This document shows, in pieces, positions 22,901 to 34,200 of a stretch of DNA of 64,000 bases. The stretch is from NCBI RefSeq assembly GCF_905115235.1, contig NC_051850.1, forward strand, positions 10,821,841 to 10,885,840. Direction: 5' to 3'. Positions within the stretch are counted from its first letter, which is position 1, and the number at the start of each line of letters is the position of its first letter. A program made the position numbers and the translations under genes. The notes under the pieces were generated by a model that ran no database searches, had not been told where the DNA came from, and saw nothing but the letters and a program-made list of their open reading frames with translations. The DNA comes from Hermetia illucens (lineage: Eukaryota; Arthropoda; Insecta; Diptera; Stratiomyidae).

Positions 22901-24074
22901 TGGCCCTCCATAAATAAGGACATCAACTCCTGGCCCAGACAGTGCATCGCATGCCAAAAGTGTAAGATCACCAGGCATGTAAGAAAAGAAATGGGCTCAT
23001 TTCCCCGCTCTACCAAGCGGTTCCACACCATTCACCTCGACATCGTAGAACCTTTGCGAAACTCACACGGTTGCAGGTATTGCCTTACAAACATCGACAG
23101 GTTTCCGCGGTGGCCTGAGGCAATACATCTGAAGGACATTACGGCGCAATCTTGTCCCAAAGTCCTCTGTCGAGAGTGAATCCATCGCTTTGGCGTCCCT
23201 GCAGTGGTCATCACTGACCAGCAATTTGATTCCACCCCTTTCTCGGAGTTAGGGAAACTCCTGGGATTTAAACGCCAGCGAACTACTGCATACCACCCGC
23301 AATCCAATGGGATGCTAGAATGTTGGCACCGGACGCTGAAAGCCGCCATTATGGCTCACGACGATCCGTCCCGGACTCAGGTGTTGCCTCTCGTCCTACT
23401 CGGCTTACGAACAACCCGCCGAGAGAAAATTGCTGCCAGCCTGCGGAGCTGGTATACGGGGAGAACCCAAAACTCCCTAGGGAGGCAAGAAATCGCTGAA
23501 AGACAACCTTCGCCGCATTAAAGCTACGCCTCCCACCCGGAACTCGTCCGCACCTGTCTGTGCTTCCAAGGAGCTGGTCACGTGTCCGCACTTCCTGGTC
23601 AGGATGGATGCTGTCCGAACGCCGCTGCAGCTTCCATACGAAGGCCGTACCGTGTTCTCGAGCGTGGAGAGCATTTTTTCCAGCTCAAGATTGGGGGACA
23701 TAAAAAGACAGTCTCCTTATCCAGGCTGAAACCCGTTTGCGCCCCAAATCAACGTCGCATTCGCTTCGCCGAAAGTTGGGGAGCGCAGTTCTTGGTCCAA
23801 TCACTGAAACCCCTGAATTTCATTTGGGGGTGGAGTGATGTGGCGCAGCGGGGTTAACAACATTCAAAATTTAATTCAAATGTTGTTAATTCGATTGACA
23901 GTTGCCACCACCGATATTCTCCGTGGCGGAGTAGGCCTAGATTAGGTGGTACGTGCCCAGAAGCGTGGTACGATCGAAGGTATATTTATCACTACCAAGC
24001 TGTACTCCTGAGGAAACAGTTTGACGAATCGCGTTGCATTAAAGATTTGCGGAAAGCTCAAGATTTACTCGAAA
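19966..24074 (+). mobile_element. Broken Ty3-type LTR retrotransposon, CsRn1-like
   Basis: This is a fossil. A roughly 95-base direct repeat (19966-20060 and 23977-24074) marks LTR sequence; the right LTR probably starts near 23836. A primer-binding site matching tRNA-Trp (TGGTTACCCCGACGTGATC) lies at 20062, as is usual in the CsRn1 clade. Gag-like sequence lies near 20740-21060, protease (DTGAEVSVLP) within 21474-22022, and RT within 21206-21493. The RT end and RNase H lie at about 21930-22620 and integrase at about 22750-23860. Parts occur on both strands, so the inside is rearranged. It is clearly dead, with many breaks and diverged ends. Confidence 0.75.
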
Positions 24075-24800
24075 GGACCAGGCCACCGGAGGGGTCGCAC
24101 CATTCGAATGTGTTCCGACGGTAAGGCGGCATTGTCAGCACTAAACAGCAGCGACAAGCTAGTTGGTGTGGAGTTGTCATCAGGTGCTGCTGCTGAAACT
24201 TGGCCGACTGAACGAAACATATCTGATGTGGGTGGCACGGGACACTCAAACATCGCTGGTAATGAGCAGGCTGACACGCAAGCTCGCCGAGCGTCTGGAT
24301 TCATAATGATGGGGACAGGACCAACTTTTGGAATCGGGCTATCCACTGTCAAGTTTGTCCTGAAGGGTGAACCTTTGCAGGCAGGCGAAAATCCTTGTGA
24401 GAGGGTCTCTTAGGGTCGCCAGAGCCGCATTTTTGTTGTCCCTAAAGAAGGGGGACATGACCACCCTAGTTAGGCTTTAACGGGACACTGGATGGTGGTT
24501 TCGGCTATGTGTTATGCAGCAAATGTAAGGAGTAGGAGGAGACGGCTCTGTATTTTTTATGCAGCTGCCTGGCATCCCCAGATCTCAGACGAAGACACCT
24601 TGGTAAGGTTTTCTTCAATGAAGAATCTCCACACTCTCTGCCTCTGGAGAATGTTCTCAGATTCGTTAAAGCCTGCGAACGCCATAGCCGGGAAGTTACT
24701 GAATAAGCGATTTAGAAGGATAGTACAATGGACCTCAAAATGGCCTGAGTGCTCGCAGCTGCGTAAAGTAAGTCCCAGTAAAGTAAACTAAACTAGACTG
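24075..24800 (+). mobile_element. LINE 3' part with RNase H
   Basis: The + strand frame at 24080-24413 includes MCSDGKAALSALNSSDKLVG, then GHSNIAGNEQADTQARRASG. This is an RNase H domain of the LINE type, including the usual GHS-N-A-ADxxAR end. A C-terminal tail follows with LSLKKGDMTTLVRL. It starts right at the end of the LTR element. The LINE is 5' truncated and frame-broken. Confidence 0.6.
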
Positions 24801-24839
24801 ATTTTTGTCCGAGATAATCTTGTCCTAAATATCCTAAAT

Positions 24840-25362
24840 ACAAATTGGCATGTCCAAGCTGGCAAACCTCCAAATGCATATGGACATGTATAGTATGCTA
24901 CCGTTTTATCAGCACCCCCTTATCTATAGTAAATATTGGCGCTTGATAAAAAGTTCTTGTAAATACACAAAGGAAATAAATAATATTCGTATCTACTAAA
25001 CTTTCTAGAAATCAGGACTCCAATCTTGTGATTATAGATACGAATATAAAAACAATACCAACTACAACTAACTGAAATTTGGCACAAATCTTACTACTCT
25101 TGTTCGCAATTGCAGTTCATAAGATTATGATTATCTTTCATTTTTGGCATGCCTTTATCACACTATATTTCTCAGAATTGAATTAATTTAAAGCTTGGAT
25201 TACATTATCTAATTTTTTTGTAAAGATTTGTGATTCTATAAATGGGCGAACATCAGCGAAATTGTACATAGTATATACCTCATTGTTAGTCCAGCCAATA
25301 GTTGTGTGTCAGTCAAATCTTGATACCTTTGTGAAAAGTCCCATATTGGAGAAGCAATCAAA
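24840..25362 (+). promoter_or_regulatory. Promoter region of peritrophin gene 3
   Basis: It has the same ordered module as gene 2: TTATCT at 24920, TTATCA at 25155, TTATCT at 25205 inside ACATTATCTAATTTTTT, and TATAAAT at 25237-25243 followed by GGGCGAACATCAG. The start ATG is 126 bases after the TATA box. The proximal 170 bases are very similar to those of genes 4 and 5. No MITE lies in this copy. Confidence 0.65.
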
Positions 25363-27327
25363 ATGAGATTAGGTGAAATGAAAGTTTTTTGATGTTATTA
25401 TATTTTGGATGCTTATAAAAATAATTCCTGCTTCCTCAAAATCATCTTCAGTGGATAGTGTTGTTTTACTAAAACTTATTCGAGTGTGAAATTGAAAGAG
25501 TAAAAGAGGGACGGGGAGGGAGTCCTAAGTCCGCATCCAGTTGATGCAGGACCGGACCAAATGGAGAGCAACTTGGTCCCACTCTTTATGGATCACGGAC
25601 TCCTATGTTTGAGGTTAAAACCCAAGGTTCAAAAGGTAAAAGTGGGACGAAGACGGCTACGGTTTCGTACCAGGGCAGAGGCAACTCATCAGACGCTGCC
25701 TCACCTCTGCCCTGGGAGTAGCGTGACCGAAGCGGCCTGCAGAGGTTGGTGAAGCAGCGTCTGATGAGTTGCCCCTGAACTGGGACGAAACCGTAGCTGT
25801 CTTCATCCCGCTTTTACCTTTTGAACCTTGGGTTTTAAATTCAAAAAGAGGAGTCCGTGGACCATAAAGAGTGGGACCAAGTTGCTCTCCGTTTGGTCCG
25901 GTTCTGCATCAGCTGGATGCGGACTTAGGACTCCAAAATTCCTAAAAAAAAGTGAACTTGAAGTTTCCTGAGGTTTTTGCATCTTTTGCAAAGCTTTCAA
26001 AAAATTGTGTTTCCAAGATCATTGTGCTTGTTTTTAGAAGTATAAGCCCCAAATCTGTGCCGGTGGGAGGGAAGCTTGATCAATTCCGCTCTTTTTTTGA
26101 TCAAACAAAGTAGGTCCTTTTGAAAGTTCCTTATTGTATAATGCAATATTGAAGATTTCTGAACCTAACCATATTTTGCAGGAGAAGATCAGAATAGGTT
26201 GAGTTGTTGCATCCTTTCATTTTCATGTAATATTTGGTTGTCAAACTACAAATGGGGTCTCATCAGAGATTCATATGCATTTAGCTATTCTTCTTCTTTC
26301 ATTTTTCCTCCTGCTCAAAAGCCAATTTTCGACTTATAAATAACATTAACACTTTACTTCAATTTATGTAGGAATCATCTTCAGATTGCTAATTCCAACT
26401 GCAGGGATTCTTCTTGGTTGGAATGTCAACCATGTGCATGCAGCGGAATGCGAAGGTCGCGATCTATATGTTCCGTATCCATTCCCTGGTAATGCCAAAA
26501 AATACAAAGTATGCTTCAGTGAGACCGGCGATTTTAAGGACTATGATTGTCCACCATCTCTCCGCTTTAATGAAGAAACAAGACGCTGTATGGCTTATCC
26601 TGGCGGTAATCCGATTGGGGAATGCACCAAGGAAGGTGACAAATTTGAAGTTATTCCCGCCGATGATAAATGCCTACAGTATTTCGAATGTAATGACGCA
26701 GGGGGATTTGGAATGGATTCCTGTAAAGACGGCGATGAATTCTTCAATCCCCTTTTGGGAGAATGTGTTCCTAAGGCTGAATACTACTGTGATGGTGATT
26801 TTCCCGATTGTAGTAAGTCAAACTTCCAAAACAGAAAGTGGGTTGACAAAGAAAGTTGTGAATCCTACTACGAATGCAAAGGAGACATTATTGTAAGTCT
26901 AAAATGCCCCAGCGGAATGTTCTTCGATGCACAAACCCAAAGTTGCTTGTATAACACCAAGGATGCATGCAAAGTTCCTACGCCCAAGTCCGATTTGAAT
27001 ATTGAAACCATGTGCAAAGGAAAAGTTGGAAAATTTCTTCCGGATCCTAACTATTGTAAAGCTTATTACTATTGTGTCGACGAATCAACACCTTACTGGA
27101 GTCCATGCGCAAACGACAGATATTTTGAGAAAGAAACTTGTACTCAAACAAGGGCTAGTAGCTGCATTTGCGAAGATTTAACGTGGGGAGAATCTGACTC
27201 TCCAGTGAATGTTCCACATCCTGATAAGACAAAATTTTACGTGTGTGAAAAAGAAAGACAAGCCGTGGAGAAGTCATGTCCACCGGGTACCACCTTTAAT
27301 GCAACGAAAAAAATGTGTGCCGCGTGA
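25363..27327 (+). CDS. Peritrophin-like secreted chitin-binding protein, gene 3 of 5
   Basis: Exon 1 is 25363-25372 (ATGAGATTAG) and exon 2 is 26372-27327, with a 999-base phase-1 intron that carries a foldback insertion. The product is about 321 residues. The signal peptide covers residues 1-27 (RLLIPTAGILLGW core, ending VHA-AEC). CBM14-type modules lie at about 30-88, 88-143, 150-203, 218-268 and 270-319. It is a chitin-binding structural protein, probably of the midgut peritrophic matrix. The first half is nearest to gene 4 (CMAYPGGNPIGECTKEGDKF). From about residue 225 on it is nearest to genes 2 and 5 (CKAYYYCVDESTPYWSPC), so it looks like a mosaic. The ORF is intact. Confidence 0.92.
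25519..25934. repeat. Foldback (hairpin) element in intron 1 of gene 3
   Basis: The left arm begins GGAGTCCTAAGTCCGCATCC and the right arm ends with its exact reverse complement. The arms stay complementary for about 200 bases. The centre contains GGCAACTCATCAGACGCTGC and GGGAGTAGCGTGACCGAAGC, the core shared with the hairpins at 27.9 and 46.7 kb. No coding capacity is seen. I could not identify a target duplication. Confidence 0.85.
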
Positions 27328-27378
27328 TTTAGATGATACGTCAAACAAGCTACGTTAAACTTCACCATATTCACTGAA

Positions 27379-27384
27379 AATAAA
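27379..27384 (+). terminator. Poly(A) signal of gene 3
   Basis: AATAAA in the conserved ACTGAAAATAAATT context, about 50 bases after the stop. Confidence 0.75.
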
Positions 27385-27885
27385 TTGGAAAGTTTTTACC
27401 ATTGTTGTTTTTTTTTCACTATCTTTAGATATTTCCTTATCAAATTCTTTGTAACGCACGGAAAATACCATATATCGGGAAAGACTAACAAACATCAGGG
27501 CCAATTACCACCCAAAAGTTAAGAATACCTTGTACTATGGGCGCTTCATAGCTGTAGGTAACCTTCACACTGCCCTGGTGCTCAAAAATGTCAAAGTTGG
27601 TATTACCTAGGCCCAGCTTTAGATAAACAACCCCCCCCTCTACTGTTCTACCAGTGCACTTTTGGTAACCCACTCGTCGGCCATCCTGGGAGAGTGGCTC
27701 CCACAACATGGTGAAGCCAGCAATGCAACTGTCGCCTCCTCTTAATGTGTGACCAATCTACTGCCACTTCCGTCTTCTGAACACAATGCCTATGAATGCT
27801 AGGCCTGTGCGTCGACCAAGCTTTTCGTTTTAGATAGTATGACGCTAGCGTACTCCGATGATACGACGTAGACAGTTATTGACAA
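27385..27885. other. Duplicated 3' flank of gene 3, then unassigned
   Basis: Up to about 27620 the text can be aligned with the 3' flank of gene 4 (41760-41985). Shared scraps include ACCTTCACACTG and GTCAAAGTTG. This marks how far the duplication unit extends. Nothing coding is seen. Confidence 0.45.
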
Positions 27886-28235
27886 ATTGAAAAAATCAAA
27901 AATTTGACTGACGGTTTCGTCCAGGGCGGAGGCAACTCATCAGACGCTGCCTCACCTCTGCCCTGGGAGCAGCGTGACCGAAAGTGCCAACAGGTGGAAA
28001 GACGCTCCCTTTTATCATCGCAAAAACACGACAAGGGGCAGAGGTGAGGCAGCGTCTGATGAGTTGCCTCTGCCCTGGACGAAACCGTCAGTCAAATTTT
28101 TGATTTTTTCAATTCTTAATGCTTGGGGTGCTACGCTCCAATACTAGGGATCCATGGACTAAAAAACGAGGGAGTAAGTTGCTCCTCATTTAGTCCGCTC
28201 CACCATCAAGTGGATGGGGACTTAGGATCCCGCAG
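27886..28235. repeat. Foldback element with 78-base arms
   Basis: Arm 27886-27963 is the reverse complement of 28036-28113 with a single mismatch, around a 72-base loop. The arms include CAGGGCGGAGGCAACTCATC and the loop includes GGGAGCAGCGTGACCGAA. Bases 28140-28235 resemble the outer right arm of the 25.5-25.9 kb element (ATTTAGTCCGCTCCACCATC, GGACTTAGGATCC), so the two are relatives. Confidence 0.85.
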
Positions 28236-30820
28236 ATCTTAAACAACAACCTAATTATTGACAAAGCTAGAAGCTTTTTGAGTAACAATGGGGATCACTT
28301 TCCATGTGCTATTCTCATAGAAAGAATGCTAGCACAGAACAGCCTCAACTTGATCTTGGTGTTAAAACAACTGCATTTTGAGATTTTAGAAAGGGCCCTC
28401 GGACACCACCTTGTCGTGGTGGGGGAACCTGTAGTAGTTTGCTATTACACTAAGGGTGTCCAAAACATGAACATGGAAACGAAGGATTGAAACTCTGCAA
28501 GTGGTAAAAAGTCACAGACCACGACCAGACCCACGACCATGAGCAGTCATGTCGTCGCCGAGGTGCGGATTTTGGAGACCTCACCACATTCATACCCTCA
28601 ATAGATAAGTCCGGAGAAAATATTTCCCGACTCAGTGGAAAGTAACTCTCAGCTTGGGAGAAGCTGGAAATGAGACTACGGCCGGCGTGTTCGTGGTACT
28701 ACAGCCCAAATCTACCCGCAAACGGAAGAAGAACTTCGGCCATTAAGGAGGGGGGATTACAGACTGAATCTTGCCTGTCAGAACCCTCTCTTTCACCCTA
28801 ACCGAGAAGACCGGAAGAAAGGACGTTCAGAGGAATCGAACGCAAGGAAGCGGAATCTTCGGCGAGAGGAGGGGATAAACTGGTAACCCCGGTGAGATCC
28901 ACGCTGGACGTACCAGACTCTTCTGTCGGTGGTAATGCATGCAAATAGTGCAAGACCAACACATTTGTTATGGCCAACGCTTTATTGTGCTCACACCAGG
29001 GCTTACATCCACGCATTCCGGGGGAATTAGGATCGGTGTACCAGGAGGTGATCAAATCAGCGAGAAAGATCTCAATGAAACTGGTCCCTTCCATAGGAAT
29101 AGGAACACGAAAAAGGGAAGGAAGAGGACGAAAGTTCTGGCCACTGCATTGGGAGTTTCCTCCAAGGATAGCAAAATGTCAGAGGGGCAATTTGCATCCT
29201 CCGGGAATGCCTGTGGGAAAAAATGCTGGAGCCTGCAACGAAACCAAGATTTAACAATCAAGTTTTTCGCGATGGTCTTCTCCATTTGGAGTGCACTGAC
29301 GAGGCTGCCTTAAAGTGGCTCCAGTAGATAATCCCAACTTTGAGTTCCGGTAGTCGGCCCAAGTTCACTATTGTGAACACTGAACTACGCAGGACAGAAC
29401 ATGTCGGATGTTGCTTACCGGGCCCTCGAAGGAAGGCAGAGGACATCATCTGCATGCTAGGTAAACAGAACCAGGACATGGACTTTGGGCACTGGAGTAT
29501 AAAGTTCATGAATGCCAGGCGGGAGAAGTCTACAAACGTGGAGGGTTTCAACTTGGTATTCGAACTGTACCAGAAGAGTCTAAATATGCTCAGGGGAAAT
29601 CACAATATGGTGCTTCACTTTTTTCTAGATAGACTGAAATTTAGTCATATCAGGAAACTGTAGAGCATCATCTCTATTTTGAGAGCGGAGGACAATGATG
29701 GTCTTCGACTCATACAATATAGAGCAAATTGCAGCATCTTCGGTGTGCTCTCCCACAATGGAGTTACGTGCGGAGGATAGTGCATACAGTCTCGGAACCC
29801 CCGCATGGGGGGTGATAAAGAGACTACAGAGTGAATCATATCTGCTAGTAACTTTTCTTACACTTTTCAAGGAGCAGGCGGCAGGAAGAAGAGCCAGAGC
29901 CATGAACAGAACTGACTTGATGCTAGTTCGAGAGATCAAATCTATGCAAACCGGACGGCGCAAACCAATCAAGGTCCTAAATAGAAAACAGGCTCCGCGG
30001 GATGAGATGAGATCTTTCATGGATGAGGACATAGGAATTGCGGTACCTCCAAGTGCGGCTTTTCTTAGAGAAGTGAAACGCGAGGGGCTCGAGTCTCCAC
30101 CGACGCAAGAACTTAGGGATCTGGTAGCGTATGCAAAATCAAGTGGTCCGGTGCTCTTAATAGGTTGCAATGCGAATGTTCAACATATTTGTTGGGGCAG
30201 AAGCAAATGCAGCTATTTGATTTCATTACTTCAGCTGGTCTCATGACTGCAAACGTAAGTTGCACCCCTACCTCCGTGGGACCGAGAAGAAACAAAGTAA
30301 TTGACTTAATCTAATCTGTACCTCAAAAGTGTTAAAGTCGATTACACACTGGCGGATGCTAGACGAGGACCCACTGTCAGATCACCGATACCTAGAATTC
30401 AATCTGACTATTGCGGGCGAACAGTCTGCAGTTCAAAGACGGAACCCTAGGAAAACGGATTGGGCAAAGTACAACGAACTTCTTGCCAATAAAGAACAGC
30501 TCGCTAGGCGACTAAAGACTTCTTTGGCGCTGGAAGATGAATTGGAAGCTCTGAACTGCACACTTTTAGAGTGCTATGAAAAGGCTTGTCCTATTTCCCG
30601 AGACCAAAGCAGGAAAACTCTTCCCTGGTAGAACTGGGAACTGCAAACGCTCAGAAAATCAACCAGGCGACTTCTGAACCGCGTTTCCAAAAGTAATAAG
30701 AACGAAGACTGGTTAAATTTCAGGAACTCCCAACGTGAATATAAGAGGCTCGTTAGGTGCTCGAAACGAAACTTCTTTACATCGTACTGTGAGGAACTAG
30801 AAAGCGAAAGAGAGGTGGGG
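28236..30820 (+). mobile_element. Loa/Jockey-like LINE, 5' region, ORF1 and endonuclease only
   Basis: A leader lies at about 28390-28900. The ORF1-like region lies at 28939-29663, with EFR-VVGRPKFTIVNTEL, GCCLPGPRRKAEDI and LGKQNQDMDFGHWSIKFMN wording; this is the RNA-binding ORF1 type seen with Loa elements. The endonuclease lies at about 29700-30450: LLIGCNANVQHICWG, then LDEDPLSDHRYLEFNL. The linker to RT follows to 30820 (WAKYNELLANKEQLARRL). RT is absent: the sequence changes abruptly to an unrelated repeat. Loss of the 3' half is unusual for LINEs and implies a later deletion. Frames are broken in several places. Bases 28236-28390 are unassigned. Confidence 0.6.
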
Positions 30821-31215
30821 GGAGGGGGGTCCCCATACATGAAAAAAGGGGGTGTGAATTTTTCACTAAATATAGTAATGTCATGGGCATCAAATGAAAG
30901 GTCTCGTTTAGCACTTTCCTAAGCCGGTCTTGGTTTTGACATTTGTTGGAAAGGTAGGGAATGCGGGTGGTCGATAGCGATTATTTGATTCGCGGACCAA
31001 TTCTCAGAAATTACTAAACCGAAAAATCCGAAAAAAAAACCAAGAAGCTGCCTTGGGTCGGAAATACTCTAATTACCAATATCTGTTCAAATAAAGTTAT
31101 TGCTATAATTTTTAGTAATAGCCTGCAAAACCCCCTTTAGTTCACTCTAGAATCACGAAATTTTATGTGAAACAGAACCTTATTAAAATCGGTCCGTCTG
31201 TTCCATCAGTCCATC
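30821..31215 (+). repeat. Unclassified interspersed repeat, copy 1
   Basis: It shares ordered text with 45062-45750, such as TTTTGACATT, CCAAACCGAAAAATC-like AAACCGAAAAATC, and CAAATAAAGTTA. No open frame is seen. It ends in CCGTCTGTTCCATCAGTCC, a degenerate CTGT-type stretch, directly before the poly-T 3' end of the R1-like LINE. Confidence 0.6.
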
Positions 31216-34200
31216 TTTTTTTTTGTTTTTTTTTTTTTGAGGAGGTAGAAATCTTGAAAAGACTCTGGCCTGGGCACGCCAGAGTGTTGGATTACCCACT
31301 GAAACCACCCCCGACTCCCCTCTACCCCGTGGAACCACCTTTAGGTATTACATCACGGGGCGGAGTAAGCTAACTTTAGCTAGGTCTCCTTCCGTCTTCC
31401 GCGGGGTTCGTAATCGCGCTTTCCTCACTTCTTCTGCTTTTCGCCGTTTTTCTTGGATTACAGCAATCATGGAGTTGATCGGATCCCAATCTTCCTGACA
31501 GGCTACCATTCTCCGGACAAAATTTTCCGGTGATAGAACTTCACCTAGAGTTTCCTCTAGGTTCCTCCTTTCTTCCACGAACCTAGGACACTGGAAGAAT
31601 ACGTCCGCTGGGTCCTCTGGGACCTCGTCGCAGTTTGGACAATTAGGCGAGGTATCCAATTTAAACCTGTACAGGTATTGACGGTATACTCCATGGCCGG
31701 TGAAAAACCGGGTGAGATTATAATTGATCTCCCCATGCTTTCTCTCCAGCCACTCCTCGATGAACGGGATCAACCTGTAAGTCCAACGACCCTTTCCTGA
31801 CTGGTCCCATCGCTGTTGCCATCTGCTTATGGATCTCTCCCCCTTTGGTTTTTTCACCTGAGATGAGGGAGAGATGGGGCTGGTGTTATAAATGTTCTTC
31901 ATTTCGGTTGCCAGTATGTCAATCGGCATCATTCCCGATATGACGAACGCTGCATCGTCCGAGACGGTCCTGAAGGCAGAACACACCCTTAGGGATGTTC
32001 TTCTTGAAACCGTACTCAGTTTATGTCTATTGTCTAAAACCTGCAGTGCTTTCCCCCAAACTGGGACTGCATACAGCATGATAGAGCTCACCACCCTGGC
32101 TATGAGCAGCCTGCAAGTATGCCGCGGCCTCCTACGTTCAACATCATCCTTGCCAGAGCAATACTCGTGGTGGATGCTCTTTTACAAGTATGCTCTATGT
32201 GCTGCTTAAAATTAAGTCCTGCGTCTATCATCACCCCAAGTATTTGATGGCCGGCTTGGAAGTGATGATACGTTTCCCGATTCTAATGCAGGCGTAATTT
32301 CTTTTGCGGCGCTTAGTGATGAGGACCGCTTCCGTCTTTTCTTCCGCGAGTGCCAGTCCAGCACTCCCTAACCAAGCCTGAACAGCACTGATTGCTTCGC
32401 TTGAGTACAACTCAACATCCTCGAGATGTCTTGCGACCACAACCAGTGCTATATCATCGGCGTAACTCACCACCGTGGCCTCTTCCGGAACCGAAGCGGC
32501 GAGATAGGTGGGAACACCAATCGTCGCCAGAGACTTTCGTATAAGGTTCCAATTGGCCGAGTTAAATGCATTCCTCACATCCAGGGTCACCACCACATAA
32601 TATTTGCTGGTACAACCCCTTCCGTGAATTGCATTTTCGGCCAAGCCAGTAACCAGTTTGATGGCATCAATGGTTGATCTGGCTTTACGGAACCCATACT
32701 GCCTATCTGAAAGGCCCCCTTTGCTCTCGACGCCTAGAAGTAATCTATTATAAATGACCCGCTCCAACATTTTCCCCATAGTGTCTAGAAGACATATGGG
32801 TCTATAGGAGGACGGTTTCCCTGGCGGTTTGCCAGCCTTAGGCAGCAGCACCAGCTTCTGCCACTTCCCCGGTGCTGGAAAGATACCCTCCGACATGCAC
32901 GTTTCGAATAGCTCCGCGAACATATCCGGTCTACATTTGACGACAAGTTTGAGGGCCTTATTGAGCAAGACCCGGGGCTTTACTGCCGCCTATTCGACTG
33001 CAGATCTCCATCAGCTCGTCCCTGGTGACTGGTGGAATCGGCATCACATTCAGGAGGCGCTGGAAGGTGTCAGTACCCCGCTCTTGCTGGGGAAATAACC
33101 TCTGGATTATTTTGAACAAGAGTATAGGGCACGTGATCTGCGGTGGCGATCGGCCTCTGAATCGTCCTGTTACGATTTTATAAGCGCTACCCTACCGATT
33201 TATGTCCGCTTCCAAACAGAGCTCCTTAAAACATTCCCTTTTACTCCGCTGGATGGCGAGCTTAAGGTTCTTGCGAGCTTCCCTATAGGCATACTCTTTT
33301 TGCCCCTGATCGATCCTTCCTATTGCCCTCTGAGCCGTTCGTTTGGTTCTGTTGCAAATCGATCGAAGGCTGGCAAGTTTACTATTCCACCAATAATTGG
33401 GTCTTCTAGTGGGGAATGAGCATCTCCTAGGCATCGAAGCGTCACATGCTTTAGAGATGCTCTGTGTGACAGGGAGCTCTATCCGTGGAGGTGCATGCTT
33501 TGGTATGCAAATCTAGCCACACCTCCATAAATGTCTGCTCATCCATCGCTTTGGCAGACAATCCTGGTATTTTTCTGGATTTCGACCTATTGTAAAGCAC
33601 CCTGATGGCTTTCATCATGGTCTTAATGGCTTGGTGCATGTTGTGCTTGTCCCTGATGAATTCGGACAGCTCAACTATTTTAGTCCCAAGCTGCATAAAA
33701 GGTAGTTCTTCTGGGTCAGGGCTCTGTTCTCGATGAGTCCTGGCCAGATTACTCCTTTTACTGACTCCTACACCTTTCGTCAGTTGCTGAGCTCCCATGA
33801 GATTTCTCTTTTGCCGGCTTTGATATTGGAGGAGATCGTAAAATTGATGAGGTTCTCCTAAATGGATCAATTTGCTATTGCTGGAGTACCTCTTGATCAA
33901 ATACGATGGGTGTCGAAATCGCCTTTTTTGGCCAGCTATCTCCTTTTAGCCTATCATTCGTTGTCTTTGCAATTGGTACTCTTGGCAGAGTTGTGCTTCG
34001 TTTAAACACCCCCTTCTCCAAATCTTTGTATTATAGTACTAGATGCAACGGTGGCCAAGTTGTCCACCACCGAGGCACTGCGGTCGAGGGATATCGACGG
34101 TCGGGAGCCCGCCTGCTTACTCCCAAAAGCCGCCGGTACTGGGGTCCCGAGCCGCTGTACCGTAACTTTACTCCTTCTCAATTCGTCCATCTTGGTTTTA

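Noticed and set aside
25519-28235. Possible CRISPR array from repeated GGCAACTCATCAGACGCTGC
   Set aside because: The repeats are arms of palindromic hairpins in both orientations with no regular spacers, in an insect-type genome.
29695-30246. 183-residue + frame as a host gene
   Set aside because: Its second half reads as LINE endonuclease (LLIGCNANVQHICWG), and it continues in another frame with the SDHRYLEF motif.
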